From: Streptomyces himalayensis subsp. himalayensis
GTDB lineage: Bacteria; Actinomycetota; Actinomycetes; Streptomycetales; Streptomycetaceae
Assembly: GCF_013778455.1 (NCBI RefSeq)
Contig: NZ_JACEHE010000003.1
Span: 248,001 to 312,000, forward strand
Reading direction: 5' to 3'
DNA: 64,000 bases
A program made the translations under genes and the position numbers. The notes beneath the pieces are model-generated. The model saw only the letters and a program-made list of their open reading frames with translations, was not told the DNA's origin and did no database searches. Below are positions 35,660 to 44,270 of the stretch, in pieces. The stretch's first letter is position 1; each line of letters starts with the position of its first letter.

Positions 35660-37037
35660 ACCTCCATGGATGCCCCAGCATTCAGGCCGGGGAGGAAAGG
35701 GACTCCTGCGGAGCAGGGCAGAAGAAGGTGATTCGCCGTTAGGACGGATCTCCGTACATTCCCAACTCTCCGCAGGCCGCCACAAGTTGGCATGCTAGTT
35801 TGTGAGTCATGGTGACCGGACACGTGAAGCGGGCGTTCAAGTACCGCTTCTATCCCACCGATGCGCAGGCGGCTGAGCTGTCGCGCACGTTCGGGTGTGT
35901 GCGGAAGGTCTACAACATGGCGCTGGACGCCCGCACAAGAGCGTGGCAGCGGGGCGAGCGGGTCAACTACAACGCCACGTCGGCAATGCTCACAGCATGG
36001 AAGAAGACGGAAGAACTGGCCTACCTGTCCGAGGTCTCCAGCGTTCCGCTGCAACAGGCGTTGCGACACCTGCAAGGTGCGTTCGTTGCGTTCTGGGAGA
36101 AGCGGGCGAAGTATCCGCGCTTGAAGTCGCGGAAGAAGTCCCGCGTCAGTGCCGAGTACACACGCTCCGCGTTCGCGTTCCGCGACGGTGTGCTGACGCT
36201 CGCGAAGATGCAGGAGCCTCTTGCCATCGTGTGGTCCCGTCCGCTCCCGCAGGGCGCGGTACCGTCCACGGTGACGGTCTCCCGGGATGCGGCGGGCCGC
36301 TGGTTCGTGTCGATGCTGTGCGAGGATCCGGGCGTCAAGCGGCTTCCGACCAGCGGTGGGGCGGTCGGTATCGACGCGGGTCTCGAGCATCTGCTGACGC
36401 TGTCGACGGGCGAGAAGATCACCAATTCGAGGCATGAACGCAAGGACCGTGCCCGGCTGGTGAAGGCCCAGCGGGAACTGTCCCGCAAGGCCAGGGGCGA
36501 CGGGGCCAACCGTGCGAAGGCCCGGCAGAAGGTCGCCCTTATCCACGCGAGGATCGCCGATCGGCGCCGCGACACTCTGCACAAGATCACTACTCGGCTC
36601 GTGCGTGAGAACCAAACGCTCGTGATCGAGGACCTGACCGTGCGCAACATGGTCAGGAACCGGAGACTGGCTCGCGCGATCTCGGACGCGGCGTGGTCGG
36701 ATTTCCGGAGCATGCTGGAGTACAAGGCTACCTGGTACGGGCGGGAGGTGATCGCCGTTGACCGGTGGTTCCCATCGTCCAAGCTGTGCCATGCCTGCGG
36801 CACACTGCAGGAGAAGATGCCGTTGAACGTCCGCACCTGGACGTGTGGCTGCGGCGCGACCCATGACCGGGACGTGAACGCGGCGAAGAACCTTCTGGCC
36901 GCCGGGCTGGCGGTATCTGTCTGTGGAGCTGGCGTAAGACCTCAACGGAGAACTCCGGGCAGGCAGTCAGCGACGAAGCAGAAAGCCCTACGGCGCGAGC
37001 CGTAGGAATCCCCTCCTTTAGGAGGGGAGGAAGTCAA
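35660..37037 (+). mobile_element. TnpB-only IS200/IS605-type (IS1341-like) element
   Basis: The element contains tnpB and no tnpA. The right end is well defined: a 7-bp hairpin CCCCTCC-TTTA-GGAGGGG (37010-37027) followed by AGGAAGTCAA, ending at 37037. The left end is less clear. A similar CCCC...GGGGAGGAAA structure at 35673-35698 may be the left end or a remnant of an earlier element. The insertion separates a luxE-type gene from a luxC-type gene on the opposite strand. Confidence 0.7.
35809..37005 (+). CDS. tnpB: TnpB RNA-guided nuclease
   Basis: A 398-residue TnpB. The N-terminal helix-turn-helix segment starts KRAFKYRFYPTDAQ. The RuvC-like triad is intact: Asp in VGIDAGLEHL, Glu in VIEDLTVRNM and Asp in ATHDRDVNAAKNLL. 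A four-Cys zinc finger (CHACG...CGCG) lies between the last two. TnpB proteins use an RNA made from the element's right end to cut DNA next to a short motif, which helps the transposon persist. All key residues are present, so it may be active. The stop codon falls inside an RNA hairpin of the right end. Confidence 0.92.
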   Translation: MVTGHVKRAFKYRFYPTDAQAAELSRTFGCVRKVYNMALDARTRAWQRGERVNYNATSAMLTAWKKTEELAYLSEVSSVPLQQALRHLQGAFVAFWEKRAKYPRLKSRKKSRVSAEYTRSAFAFRDGVLTLAKMQEPLAIVWSRPLPQGAVPSTVTVSRDAAGRWFVSMLCEDPGVKRLPTSGGAVGIDAGLEHLLTLSTGEKITNSRHERKDRARLVKAQRELSRKARGDGANRAKARQKVALIHARIADRRRDTLHKITTRLVRENQTLVIEDLTVRNMVRNRRLARAISDAAWSDFRSMLEYKATWYGREVIAVDRWFPSSKLCHACGTLQEKMPLNVRTWTCGCGATHDRDVNAAKNLLAAGLAVSVCGAGVRPQRRTPGRQSATKQKALRREP

Positions 37038-37055
37038 CCGTGGATCATTCCCCGC
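36900..37055 (+). ncRNA. Candidate omega RNA (guide RNA of TnpB)
   Basis: The 3' end of tnpB and the element's right end form two tidy hairpins: CCTACGGC-GCGA-GCCGTAGG (36987-37006, GNRA tetraloop) and CCCCTCC-TTTA-GGAGGGG (37010-37027), then GGAAGTCAA. By analogy with known TnpB systems the guide would be the flank starting at 37038 (CCGTGGATCATTCCCC). The 5' boundary is a guess. Confidence 0.5.
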
Positions 37056-38377
37056 ACATAGGAGTCGAGTGTCGCGGCGCAGGTGATCTTGTCGTCGCCG
37101 CCGAGGTCCCCGTAACGCTGGATGTCCGGCAGGATGACCGGTCCTGACCTGCCGCAGTCGCAGGACGAGAAGTCCAGCCGGACCCGGTCACCGGTGATCA
37201 GGCCGCCCCAGCGGCCTTCCAGGGAGACGTCCAGGAAGGCGAACCGCCCCTCCACGACCCCCTGTTCGGCGTTTAGTAGCGTCTCGCCTTTCCGGTCGAG
37301 GACCAGCGGGATCACCCACGGCGGTACGTGGTATTTGCCCTTCTCGCAGGCGGGGCAGGAGCCTTGGAGCTCCGTCATGCCGTAGCTGCGCACGCGTCGT
37401 ACGCCCTGGTAGAAGGCGGCGAACTGCTGCTGGTAGTCGTCGGGTAGCGCACGGCCCTTGTTGCCGCCGCCGCTGAGCACCAGCGTGTCCGGGTGGAGGC
37501 CTCCGTCGGGTATGCCGCGGGCCCGCAGGGCCTGGATCACGGTGAACTGCTGGTTGTTCATCCCGGCGATCAACAGCGGTTCGTCGCGGTGCGCGACGAT
37601 GTCGTCGACGATCCGCGTCACGGCCGCGCCCAGCTCCTCCTCGCGGGCCTCGGACGCGGTCTCGAAGGCGCTGATCTCCTGCGGGGTCGCCGTGCCCTCC
37701 GCCATCCGCCGGCGCAGCAGCGCGCTGCTCATCAGCTCGGACACCCGCAGCGTGTCCTCGGTCAGCAGCTGTGTCTCGCCGGGTCGGGCGAAGACCTCCG
37801 CGTGCCACCGGAAACCGTCGATGGAGCGCATCGGGCCGCTCGCCGGAGCGAGCAGGTAACCCCGGCGTGTGGGCTTGGGCGGCAGGGGGTCGGGCCAGCA
37901 GGTGAGGTGCTCAAGGATGTCGTGCAGGAACTTCAGGTCGCTTGCGTCGCAGTTGAGGAAGGAGACCTTCCCGGACGTGCCGCTGGTGATGTACGGGCGA
38001 TGACCGGCAGCTGTGATGCGTTCGGTCCACTCGTCGATGTCGCGTACGCCGTCGACGTCGACGTCGTCCGCTTCGACCACCGAGACGGTCGAGTACCAGC
38101 GCAGGAGCCGGTCCCACCGGCCGCCGGCGATCAGCGAGACGGGGTACGACTTGTAGCTGGTGTGCGAGAACAGCATGGGGACGAGGTCCTCGGGACCGGT
38201 GATCTCGTGCACGCCGGTCTCTTCGGCACGCGTGCGCAGCAGCGGGATGCGCTCACGGTGGGAGTGGAAGGCCTCCCTCGCTGCTTCGAGCTGTAGCTCT
38301 CGCACCTCCTTCGCCGGCTTGTCGAAGGTGTCGCCGGAGACGACCAGGGCCCGTATCTGCTCGCGTGCGCTTGCCAC
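37034..38377 (-). CDS. LuxE/PaaK-family acyl-protein synthetase
   Basis: A 447-residue adenylate-forming protein of the LuxE branch. It has the phosphate-binding PYITSGTSGKVSF, SGGGNKGRALPDDY, and the SYGMTELQGSCPACEKGKYH region with a Cys pair. LuxE activates a carboxylic acid as acyl-AMP and passes the acyl group to LuxC for reduction. GTG 38377 is the likely start. The TGA stop (37034-37036) lies within the end of the TnpB element, so the original C-terminus was probably altered by the insertion. A TAGATAATT site lies 34 bp upstream. Confidence 0.83.
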   Translation of the reverse strand: MASAREQIRALVVSGDTFDKPAKEVRELQLEAAREAFHSHRERIPLLRTRAEETGVHEITGPEDLVPMLFSHTSYKSYPVSLIAGGRWDRLLRWYSTVSVVEADDVDVDGVRDIDEWTERITAAGHRPYITSGTSGKVSFLNCDASDLKFLHDILEHLTCWPDPLPPKPTRRGYLLAPASGPMRSIDGFRWHAEVFARPGETQLLTEDTLRVSELMSSALLRRRMAEGTATPQEISAFETASEAREEELGAAVTRIVDDIVAHRDEPLLIAGMNNQQFTVIQALRARGIPDGGLHPDTLVLSGGGNKGRALPDDYQQQFAAFYQGVRRVRSYGMTELQGSCPACEKGKYHVPPWVIPLVLDRKGETLLNAEQGVVEGRFAFLDVSLEGRWGGLITGDRVRLDFSSCDCGRSGPVILPDIQRYGDLGGDDKITCAATLDSYVRGMIHG

Positions 38378-38407
38378 AGCAACCCCGCTTCAATATCAGG
38401 CATGTAA

Positions 38408-38421
38408 GGTTAATTATCTAG
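38408..38421. promoter_or_regulatory. AT-rich operator candidate, site 1 (luxE-type gene)
   Basis: TAATTATCTA (38411-38420; inverse TAGATAATTA) in the gap before the luxE-type gene. It is identical over 10 bp to a site before the amidohydrolase gene 21 kb away. Confidence 0.65.
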
Positions 38422-38500
38422 CTCAATGGACGGTAGGAGTGCCGCCCAAGGACCGTCAAGTCCCGTGCACCACGCGGCCGGCCGATCCTCGTTTCGAACC

Positions 38501-38968
38501 TCAGCCGGAGGACGGCATCCGCCGGACACTCCAGTCGAAGCCGCCGCGGCACACCAGCGTTCCCGACGCGTCGGTGATCTCGCCGTGCGTGGAGAGCCGC
38601 GCCCGGTCGGTCTCACCCGACAGGAGCGGACGCAGGGCGTGCTGTGCCTCGTCGGAGAGACGGCAGCGGGCCACCAGCCGGCCTCGCGCGGGGGCGAGGA
38701 ACTCCAGGGACGCGGCCCTGCCCAGAGGTACGACCCCCTCGAAGTCGGCGGAGGCCGCACTCGCGACGATGATCGCACCCAGCCCCACCGCGTCGAGGAG
38801 GGTGATGAGCCCGCCGGAATGCAGCGAGCCGATGACGTTGGTGAGCGCCCCGGGCGTCTCCAACGCGACCTCGGCCGCGCCGTCAGCGGCCCGGAGCACC
38901 GTGACACCGGCGGTGCGGTGGGCCGGTACGGGCTCCAGCAGGTCGCGTGCCAGTGCCGTCATGTCCAT
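38501..38968 (-). CDS. PaaI-like hotdog thioesterase
   Basis: A 155-residue single hotdog domain. The active-site helix begins NVIGSLHSGGLITLLDAVG, the standard place for the catalytic Asp of PaaI/YbgC-like enzymes. These hydrolyse acyl-CoA thioesters and relieve CoA trapping. It lies between livF and the luxE-type gene on the same strand and probably shares their transcript. ATG 38968 or the preceding GTG could be the start. Confidence 0.8.
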   Translation of the reverse strand: MDMTALARDLLEPVPAHRTAGVTVLRAADGAAEVALETPGALTNVIGSLHSGGLITLLDAVGLGAIIVASAASADFEGVVPLGRAASLEFLAPARGRLVARCRLSDEAQHALRPLLSGETDRARLSTHGEITDASGTLVCRGGFDWSVRRMPSSG

Positions 38969-39061
38969 CACGGCAGGCTCGCACGGTCCCCTTACGACCG
39001 AGTGACGTCAGGGCAACGACAGCCCCGGCCTCATTGCCCGGCGGGACGCCGAGGCCTCCGG

Positions 39062-39799
39062 TCATGAGCGGCCGTCAGCGAGGTAGGACGACTCGATCGC
39101 GTCCAGGTTGCCGCGCAGTTCCTGCGGGGTGCCGGTCATGACGACGCGGCCGCGGCGCACGACGTACACACGGTCTGCGATGTCCAGCACCTTGCGTACG
39201 TGCTGTTCGACGAGCAGTGCGCCGAGCCCCCGGTCCGCGGCTTCACGCACCGCGCGCAGCAGACGCTCGACCACCAAGGGGGCGAGGCCGAGCGACAGTT
39301 CGTCGGCGAGGAGCAGGCGGGGTTCCCGGCACAGTGCCCGGGCCAGCGAGAGCATCTGCTGCTCGCCGCCGGAGAGCATCCCTGCGCCGGTGCCCAGCCG
39401 TTTCTCCAGCTCCGGGAAGAGCTCCAGGGCCCGGGCGGCCTCCACCCGGCCGACCCGCAGGTTGTCGGCGGTGTCGAGGCGGGTGAAGACCGCGCGCTCA
39501 CCGACGTACGCGAGGCCCTGGCGGGCGCGGCGGTGCAGTGGCGCCCGGCTGGGCTCGCCCAGCCAGCGGACTTCGCCGCTCATCGGGGCCAGGTCGCCCG
39601 CGAGGACTCGGAGCGTCGTGCTCTTGCCCGCGCCGTTGGGGCCGAGCAGCGCGACGACCTCGCCGGGGCGTACCTCGATGTCGAGGTCGCGTACGACGGG
39701 CTGGGTGCCGTATCCGGCGGACAGGGAGCTGGTCGCGATGAGTGCGCCCGAGGTTGTCTCGGGCACGGCGTCGGGACGGTCGTGTGCAACGGTGGACAC
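39062..39799 (-). CDS. livF: Branched-chain-type ABC transporter ATPase, LivF
   Basis: A 245-residue ATPase of the LivF type. Walker A is LLGPNGAGKST, the signature is LSGGEQQML, Walker B is LLLADELSLGL and the switch His is in LLVEQHV. GTG 39799 follows AAAGGAG. It is transcribed behind livK. The second ATPase, LivG, is fused to the permeases in the divergent gene, so the transporter is split over two divergent operons. Confidence 0.9.
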   Translation of the reverse strand: MSTVAHDRPDAVPETTSGALIATSSLSAGYGTQPVVRDLDIEVRPGEVVALLGPNGAGKSTTLRVLAGDLAPMSGEVRWLGEPSRAPLHRRARQGLAYVGERAVFTRLDTADNLRVGRVEAARALELFPELEKRLGTGAGMLSGGEQQMLSLARALCREPRLLLADELSLGLAPLVVERLLRAVREAADRGLGALLVEQHVRKVLDIADRVYVVRRGRVVMTGTPQELRGNLDAIESSYLADGRS

Positions 39800-39968
39800 G
39801 GGTTTCTCTCCTTTCCCGGGTGCTGCGATGCGGGCGGATGTCGCGGACGAGGCGGGCTTCAAGTGAGGCCACGGGGCTTCGCCACTGCGTTCGGCGGCGG
39901 GCCACCGGCCGGCTCGGGGCATGGCCCGTCGTCGGCCGTGCGGCCCGCGCTGCCGCACCGCGGGGCCG

Positions 39969-41207
39969 TCAGCCGGCCGGTGTCGTGAGCGCCTTGCGGA
40001 CGTCGACGAAGGTCGAACCGGACTTGGCCCACTCGATCCTGCCGTCCTTCAGCACCAGTTCGGTGGCGGTGGTGTTGTGGATGCGGTTCAGGCCCGGCAG
40101 GGGCAGGGCCGTCGACGACTGCCAGTTCAGCGCCGGAGTCAGCCCGCCGGTGTCGATGCCCTTGGTTGTGTTGAGCTGTTCCACGAGGGCCTTGGAGGTG
40201 ATCTTCGGCAGCTGTGCAGCAGCCTCGGTGAAGACCTTGAACGCCACCCAGGTCGTGGCGTTGGCGCCGTTGGAGAGGTCTACGTCCTTGCCTTTGGTGG
40301 CCGCGACCCCGTCCTTCCAGGCGGCGTCGGAGATGGGCGGGTAGTACCCGGTGATGGCGGCGCCGTTCAGCGGGCTCGAACTGCCTCCGGTGCTCTGGGC
40401 CAGTTCCGGGGTGAGGTTGCCGACGACACTGCCGACCTTGGTCTTGTCCCCGGATTGCAGATACGCCTTCACGAAGAGGTCCGAGTGCGTGCCCAGGATG
40501 ACGCTCACGCAGTCACTGTCCTTGGTCGCGGCGGCCACCTGCGGAGCGAGGTCGGTGGCGGTGAGGGGCACCTTCAGGTCCTTCGGCGCCTTCGCGCCGG
40601 CGGAGGTCGCGCCCAGCGTGAGGAACTTGATGACGATCGCGGCGGCCGCGACGTCGTACCGCACTCCGGAGATCTTCTTGCAGCCCTCCTCCGCGAGCTG
40701 CTGGCCATGGGCGGTGAAGACGACGGGCGTGCCGCCGTTGACCGGGAAGGACAGGGGGTTGGAGAACTCCGCGGCCGAGACGCCGGTCCCGCCGATGTAG
40801 GGGATGCCGGCCTTCTCCAGGATCGGCATGTAGCGGTCCCCCGCGAGGCTGTAGGAGCCGACCACGGCGACCACGCCGTCACTGACCGCCTTCTGGGCGC
40901 AGTTCTCGGCCTCGTCGGGGTCGCCCTTCTCATTGCAGGTGATGACCTTGAGGGGACCGCCCTTGATGCCGCCGTTGTCGTTGATCCACTTTTCGTACGC
41001 CTGGGCGGTGACGCGGACACCGGGCTGGGCGCTGCCCTGGGTGTTCTCCGGTGCCCAGACCATCACCTTGACCGGTGCGCCGGTCAGTGAGGACGCCGAC
41101 GTGCTGCCGACGGACTCCTCTCCGCCGCCGCACCCGGCGGCAAGCAGCACTCCGGTCATCGCGAGACAGCTCGCTGCGACGGTTCTGCGTCGGGGTGAGT
41201 CGTTCAT
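39969..41207 (-). CDS. livK: Liv-type ABC substrate-binding lipoprotein
   Basis: A 412-residue type I periplasmic-binding protein. The signal peptide ends in a clear lipobox (GVLLAAGC, Cys about residue 26) followed by a Gly/Ser-rich tether. The mature part shows WAPENTQGSAQPGVRVTAQAY and VVGSYSLAGDRYMPILEKAG. In catabolic clusters such proteins often bind aromatic or aliphatic acids rather than amino acids. The ATG has GGAGGG at good spacing. The promoter region carries an AT-rich operator candidate shared with the divergent permease gene. Confidence 0.88.
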   Translation of the reverse strand: MNDSPRRRTVAASCLAMTGVLLAAGCGGGEESVGSTSASSLTGAPVKVMVWAPENTQGSAQPGVRVTAQAYEKWINDNGGIKGGPLKVITCNEKGDPDEAENCAQKAVSDGVVAVVGSYSLAGDRYMPILEKAGIPYIGGTGVSAAEFSNPLSFPVNGGTPVVFTAHGQQLAEEGCKKISGVRYDVAAAAIVIKFLTLGATSAGAKAPKDLKVPLTATDLAPQVAAATKDSDCVSVILGTHSDLFVKAYLQSGDKTKVGSVVGNLTPELAQSTGGSSSPLNGAAITGYYPPISDAAWKDGVAATKGKDVDLSNGANATTWVAFKVFTEAAAQLPKITSKALVEQLNTTKGIDTGGLTPALNWQSSTALPLPGLNRIHNTTATELVLKDGRIEWAKSGSTFVDVRKALTTPAG

Positions 41208-41329
41208 GATCCCTCCGCGGGGATGTGGGGTCCCCCTGCTCGATCGAAGGAGCCGGGGGAGCCCGGATGGGCGTTGCCGAGATGGCGAACAGCATGGAGG
41301 GAGTCGATTGGTTAGAGAAGTAGTCTTGC

Positions 41330-41346
41330 CGAAATTATCTAAATAA
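41330..41346. promoter_or_regulatory. AT-rich operator candidate, site 2 (liv genes)
   Basis: AAATTATCTAAATAA at 41332-41346 contains the inverse of TAGATAATT. It lies between livK (minus strand) and the fused liv permease gene (plus strand). A fragment resembling the Streptomyces GGGGTCCCCC repeat lies nearby at 41227-41260. Confidence 0.62.
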
Positions 41347-41410
41347 ATGTTCTATCTGTCTTGCCGGGCCAACCGGCGTTCGCTACTCATGGAGCCCTGG
41401 AGGTTCTCTG

Positions 41411-44170
41411 GTGGACGACATCCTGCGCTTCGCGCTCCTCGGCCTCGGCCTCGGTGCGCTGTACGCGCTCACCGCGCAAGGCATCGTGCTGATCTACCGA
41501 GGCTCCGGCGTCCTGAACTTCGCGCACGGCGCGATCGGGATGGCCGCGGCCTATGTGCAATGGGAGCTCGCCGTGCAGCACGGCGTGCCCTACTGGACCG
41601 CCGTCGGGTGCGGGGTACTGGTGGCCGGGACGCTGGGGGTGCTCACCCATCTGCTGGTGATGCGCCCGCTGCGCAGGGCCTCCTCGCTGGCCCGGCTCGT
41701 CGGCACCCTGGCGGTGTTCATCGTGCTCACCGCCGCCGCCGTCAAACGCTACGGCGACAGTGTGCAGCTCGTGTCCGGCAAACTCCCGACCGACCTGCTG
41801 ACGGTCGCCGGGGCGACGGTGTCCGAGGACCGGATCTGGCTGCTCGGAATCGCGGTAGCCATCACCGTCGTGCTTCATCTGCTCTACAAGCGCAGCATGT
41901 TCGGGCTCGGCACCACCGCGGTCGCGGAGAACCAGAGCGCCGCCTCCGCACTCGGCTGGTCGGCGGATCTGATCGCCGCCGCCAACTGGGGGCTCGGCTC
42001 GGCGCTCGCGGGGCTGACCGCGATCCTGATCGTGCCGGTCATCGGCCTGTCGGTCACAGGCCTCACCACGCTCCTGCTCAGTGCGCTGGCCGCCGCCCTC
42101 GTCGGACGCTTCTCGTCGTTCCCCGTCACCCTGGCGGGCGGCATCGTCATCGGCGTCGTACAGTCCGAACTGACCCGCTTCGGAACGAACGTCACAGGAC
42201 TGGCCGCGTCGGTGCCGTTCCTGGTCATCGCACTCGTACTGGTGGCGCGCGGCCGGGCGCTGCCCATGCGCGGCACGTTCCTCGACCGGCTGCCCGCGCT
42301 GGGCAGCGGACGCGTACGGCCGGTGGCACTGGCCGTCACGGTCGCGGTCGCACTGCTGCTGGTGAACGTGTCCTCGCCGCTGTGGGCCGACGCGATCACC
42401 AACACCCTGGTGCTGTCGCTGATCATCCTGTCGATCGTGGTGGTGACCGGTTACGCGGGGCAGGTCTCCCTGGCCGCCTACGCACTGGCCGGGACCGGCG
42501 CCTTCATCGCCGGGCACGCGGTGGCCGACTGGGACTGGCCCTTCGAACTCGCGCTGCTCGCCGGTGTGTTGGGGACGGTCCCGATCGGTCTGCTGTTCGC
42601 TCTGCCCGCGGTCCGTACCCGGGGCGTCAACCTCGCGATCATCACGCTCGGTCTCGGCACCACCCTGGAGGTCATGGTGTTCCAGAACACCGACCTCGCC
42701 ACCACACCGGGCAGTGACGGCATCGCCATCGGCAACCAGACGCTCTTCGGCATCGACATCTCCGGCGTCGACCATCCCCAGCGGTACGCGGCCCTGGTGC
42801 TGCTGCTGTTCGTCGGCGCCACGCTGGTGGTCGCCAACGTCCGGCGCAGCCGCACCGGGCGCCGGCTGATCGCGGTCCGGGCCAACGAGCGGGCCGCCGC
42901 CGCCCTCGGTATCGGCGTCCGCGCCACGAAGCTGTACGCGTTCGGGTTGTCCGCGGCGGTCGCCGCGCTCGCGGGGGTGCTCACCGGGTTCCGCTCGACC
43001 TCCGTGGTCTTCACCGACTTCGCGAGCTTCGACTCCATCACCGCGCTCGGGCTCGCCGTCATCGGCGGGGTCGGCTTCCTCGTCGGCCCGCTGTTCGGCG
43101 CCACGTTCGCCGCCGGCACGGTCGGCGCGCGCTTCGGGGACCTGGTGCTGCCGGGCCTGAGCGAGTGGATGCCGCTGATCGGCGGGGTGATTCTGCTGCT
43201 GACACTGGTGGGCAACCAGGACGGGATCGGCCAGGAGCTCGGCAGGCAGGCGGCCGGGGTCGAGCGGGGACTGGTGCGACGGCGGTCCGGGCGGCCCTCG
43301 GCGACCGCGACCACACCGCTCGGGCACCTCGCGCCGGAGGCAGCCGACGTACAGCGCGCGACGCCCCTCCCCCTCCAGGTCACGGACCTGACCGTACGCT
43401 ACGGCGGCGTCACCGCCGTCGACGGCCTCTCCTTCGACATCGAACCCGGCCGGATCGTCGGCCTCATCGGCCCCAACGGCGCGGGCAAGACCTCCGCCAT
43501 CGATGCCGTCACCGGATTCACCCGGCCCGCGTCCGGCAGCGTCAGCCTCGGCGGCCGGGACGTGACCGGTGTATCGGTGCACCGGCGCGCTCAGGCCGGG
43601 CTCAGCCGGTCCTTCCAGTCGCTGGAGCTCTTCGAGGACATGACCGTCCTGGACAACCTGTACGCCGCCTGCGACCGGCCCGGCCCCGGAGCGTACCTGA
43701 TGGACCTGATACGCCCCGGCAGCCGCCCGCTGCCCGCGCAGGTCCTCGTGGCGGTAAGGGAGTTCGGCCTGGACGGCAGTCTGGACCGGCCGGTGGGCGA
43801 CCTCTCGTACGGGGAGCGCCGGCTGCTGGCCATCGCCCGCGCGGTGGCGACCTCGCCGTCCGTGCTGCTGCTCGACGAGCCCGCCGCCGGGCTGTCGGAC
43901 GACGAGACCCGGGAACTGGCCCGCCTCGTCCGCAGACTCGCAGAGGACTGGGGCATGGGTGTGCTCCTCGTGGAGCACGACGTCGACATGGTCATGAGCG
44001 TCTGCGATCAGGTCGTCGTCCTCGACTTCGGACGCCGGATCAGTGTCGGCACTCCGGACGAGGTACGCCGCGATCCTGCCGTACGGGCGGCCTACTTGGG
44101 CGATCTGTCGCCGGAGGAAGCGGTCGGCGAGACCGCGCCGGGGGTGGAAGGGGACCCGGTCAGCGCGTAG
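41411..44170 (+). CDS. Fused LivH-LivM-LivG: two permeases and an ATPase in one chain
   Basis: A 919-residue protein. Residues 1-290 are a LivH-type permease (LGLGLGALYALTAQGIVLIYRGSGVLNFAHGA). Residues about 305-610 are a LivM-type permease (VVVTGYAGQVSLAAYALAGTGAF; loop RRSRTGRRLIAVRANERAA). Residues about 655-900 are a LivG ATPase with LIGPNGAGKTS, signature LSYGERRLL, Walker B VLLLDEPAAGLSDDE and the switch His in LLVEHDVDMV. GTG 41411 follows GGAGG. Together with LivK and LivF this completes an importer for a small acid. The fusion fixes subunit stoichiometry; similar fusions occur in actinobacteria. Confidence 0.92.
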   Translation: MDDILRFALLGLGLGALYALTAQGIVLIYRGSGVLNFAHGAIGMAAAYVQWELAVQHGVPYWTAVGCGVLVAGTLGVLTHLLVMRPLRRASSLARLVGTLAVFIVLTAAAVKRYGDSVQLVSGKLPTDLLTVAGATVSEDRIWLLGIAVAITVVLHLLYKRSMFGLGTTAVAENQSAASALGWSADLIAAANWGLGSALAGLTAILIVPVIGLSVTGLTTLLLSALAAALVGRFSSFPVTLAGGIVIGVVQSELTRFGTNVTGLAASVPFLVIALVLVARGRALPMRGTFLDRLPALGSGRVRPVALAVTVAVALLLVNVSSPLWADAITNTLVLSLIILSIVVVTGYAGQVSLAAYALAGTGAFIAGHAVADWDWPFELALLAGVLGTVPIGLLFALPAVRTRGVNLAIITLGLGTTLEVMVFQNTDLATTPGSDGIAIGNQTLFGIDISGVDHPQRYAALVLLLFVGATLVVANVRRSRTGRRLIAVRANERAAAALGIGVRATKLYAFGLSAAVAALAGVLTGFRSTSVVFTDFASFDSITALGLAVIGGVGFLVGPLFGATFAAGTVGARFGDLVLPGLSEWMPLIGGVILLLTLVGNQDGIGQELGRQAAGVERGLVRRRSGRPSATATTPLGHLAPEAADVQRATPLPLQVTDLTVRYGGVTAVDGLSFDIEPGRIVGLIGPNGAGKTSAIDAVTGFTRPASGSVSLGGRDVTGVSVHRRAQAGLSRSFQSLELFEDMTVLDNLYAACDRPGPGAYLMDLIRPGSRPLPAQVLVAVREFGLDGSLDRPVGDLSYGERRLLAIARAVATSPSVLLLDEPAAGLSDDETRELARLVRRLAEDWGMGVLLVEHDVDMVMSVCDQVVVLDFGRRISVGTPDEVRRDPAVRAAYLGDLSPEEAVGETAPGVEGDPVSA

Positions 44171-44191
44171 GGCACCGCACAGAGCGCGACG

Positions 44192-44240
44192 AGCGCGATG
44201 GCCGGAGAGGCTCCTCGGGAAGCTCTCCGGCCATCGCGCT
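44192..44240. terminator. Bidirectional terminator hairpin
   Basis: A perfect 18-bp stem (44192-44209 with 44223-44240) and a 13-nt loop between the convergent liv fusion gene and an SDR gene, followed by TTCATCC. Confidence 0.82.
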
Positions 44241-44270
44241 TTCATCCATCGCGCCTTCATCGCGGTTCGC

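Noticed and set aside
34231..38377. Bioluminescence (lux) operon
   Set aside because: Only LuxC- and LuxE-type genes are present. No luxA, luxB or luxD is seen, and the LLM-family gene at 14152 is 20 kb away in another operon.
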